From positions 80,571,618 through 80,635,617 of the forward strand of contig NC_135506.1 of assembly GCF_052857255.1 (NCBI RefSeq): DNA of 64,000 nt. Direction: 5' to 3'. The DNA comes from Amblyomma americanum. Lineage: Eukaryota; Arthropoda; Arachnida; Ixodida; Ixodidae. The translations under genes were made by a program, and so were the position numbers. Under the pieces are notes generated by a model. That model did not search any database, had not been told where the DNA came from, and saw only the letters and a program-made list of their open reading frames with translations. Of the stretch, positions 63,077 to 64,000 are shown one piece after another (position 1 is the stretch's first letter; every line of letters begins with the position of its first letter).

Positions 63077-63249
63077 TTTTGTCGGCAGTTCAAAACGCAT
63101 TTGAAATGAAAGCTTGCGAAACGCTTCGCAGCACGATGTGGCTCTTCCCTCAATTCGCTTAATCGCTTGCATGTAAAGAATGTGCCCCCCCCCCCCCCCC
63201 ATGCATCTACAAAGGCTGTGCAACGCTCGGGCTTTCTCTGTGTGTGTGT

Positions 63250-64000
63250 GTGTGGGGGGGTGCTGTAGAATGCCGATTTGCTGTGGATGTACGAAGGAAG
63301 AAGCGAAACTGCCGGAGACAATTTTTTTTCTTAAAGCGAAAGCTTTACTGGCTGTGAACTTGGGCATTTCGCCGTTTCCGCCCTCCAAGGAAGCACATCA
63401 CGTCAAAACGCGCGCCTCACATATTTCTGTGGACACTCGAACCGCGTTTTCTTCGTTCCCTCACTTCTTTATTCCTTTATTTACAGCGCGGTTCGAGTGT
63501 CCACTGAGCTATGTGAGACGGCTACTATGCTTTGTGTGCTCGCCGCGCCTTCTGGCATGATGTAACACTGCGCGGCTCGCCGCCGCTGCCGTTCGGTATG
63601 ACGTCACACCGCGTTCCTCGTCGTTGCGCTCGCCTCCTCTCGCTTCACCAGCTTCGTCGCATGCCTCTTAACATGTCGGAGGGTTGAAAAGGAGAGCTCG
63701 CGAGATCGCGTGGTCCACAACCACAGTTGTGTCGTCTTTAATGCAACAACATAGCTAGACAACCAGACTAACCTGGGCTTGCAATCAAGATTAACCAAGA
63801 CTAACCATGCTGAGCCCTAGCTTTCGCTGCGTATATCCTGTCATAGCCGAGCTAAGCCACTCCCAACTTTTCTTTCGGCAATGTGGTTTAAGCTTGGAAG
63901 GAAAGGGAAGGAAATGGGCTTTGTGCCCGTACCCTTTCTGTTCCTGCATAGCCGCTGGAGCATTGCCGAGAAAAGTAGTTCAAGCGGGCCACTATTACGG
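63250..64000 (+). repeat. P block, copy 3, cut by the window end
   Basis: Counterpart of 30540-31421, lacking the 126-bp insertion. It contains the SINE-tail fold-back near 63413-63515. The remainder of the block is outside the window. Confidence 0.8.

Larger units (their letters stand above)
53901..64000. repeat. Segmental duplication, copy 2
   Basis: Nearly identical to 21620-31421, in the same orientation, and truncated by the window end. Contains the Cys-bearing SENP-like gene with an 8-acceptor leader array. Its left neighbour, LINE-F, continues across the breakpoint, so copy 2 may be the original locus and copy 1 the derived one. Confidence 0.9.

Overview
The window is repeat-dominated animal DNA with no bacterial or viral gene organisation. 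About a dozen tRNA-headed SINEs built like the Ruka family of hard ticks, several RNase H-bearing non-LTR (LINE) families, a Penelope-like element (PLE) and spliced-looking leader exons point to an ixodid tick; the species cannot be told from the sequence. Local labels (LINE-A to LINE-G, P block, D block) are mine.

Layout. 1-1858: 3' half of a decayed I-group LINE. 1870-7142: nearly complete LINE-A (+). 7143-9990: LINE-B 3' scrap, (ATT)n, SINE pieces, and 5'-truncated LINE-C (-). 9992-16098: long LINE-B (-) with ORF1, endonuclease, RT and RNase H remnants. 16130-20250: 'P block - (TA)n - D block', with a perfect 27-bp fold-back inside the (TA)n. 20300-21600: SINEs, an unassigned ORF, LINE-B 3' scrap. 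21620-31421: first copy of a segmental duplication of about 10 kb carrying a SENP/Ulp1-like protease ORF. 30540-45382: a second 'P - (TA)n - D' locus whose (TA)n holds a solo LTR and a PLE of about 10.9 kb; the PLE reverse-transcriptase ORF is split by a 5.5-kb LINE-E. 45383-50575: truncated LINE-B and a third, diverged paralogue of the protease segment with a dead protease. 50580-53900: nested SINE/LINE-B/SINE and LINE-F remains. 53901-64000: second copy of the segmental duplication, still continuing at the window end.

The only convincing non-transposon gene is the SENP-like protease, present three times. The two young copies differ by two bases across 732 bp; one of these turns the catalytic Cys200 of the copy at 58785-59516 into Ser in the copy at 26493-27224. 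Upstream of each ORF lies a tandem array of 211-bp units in which every unit reads as one AUG-free 113-nt exon plus one 98-nt GT-AG intron. The array has 6 acceptors in copy 1, 8 in copy 2 and 1 in the old paralogue. This expanding leader-exon array on a protease family with a natural active-site change is the most unusual thing in the window.

Nearly everything else is retroelement history: clear target-site duplications (TSDs) let the order of several insertions be read. Because the two large copies are nearly identical, a haplotype mis-join in the assembly must be excluded before biological conclusions are drawn from them.
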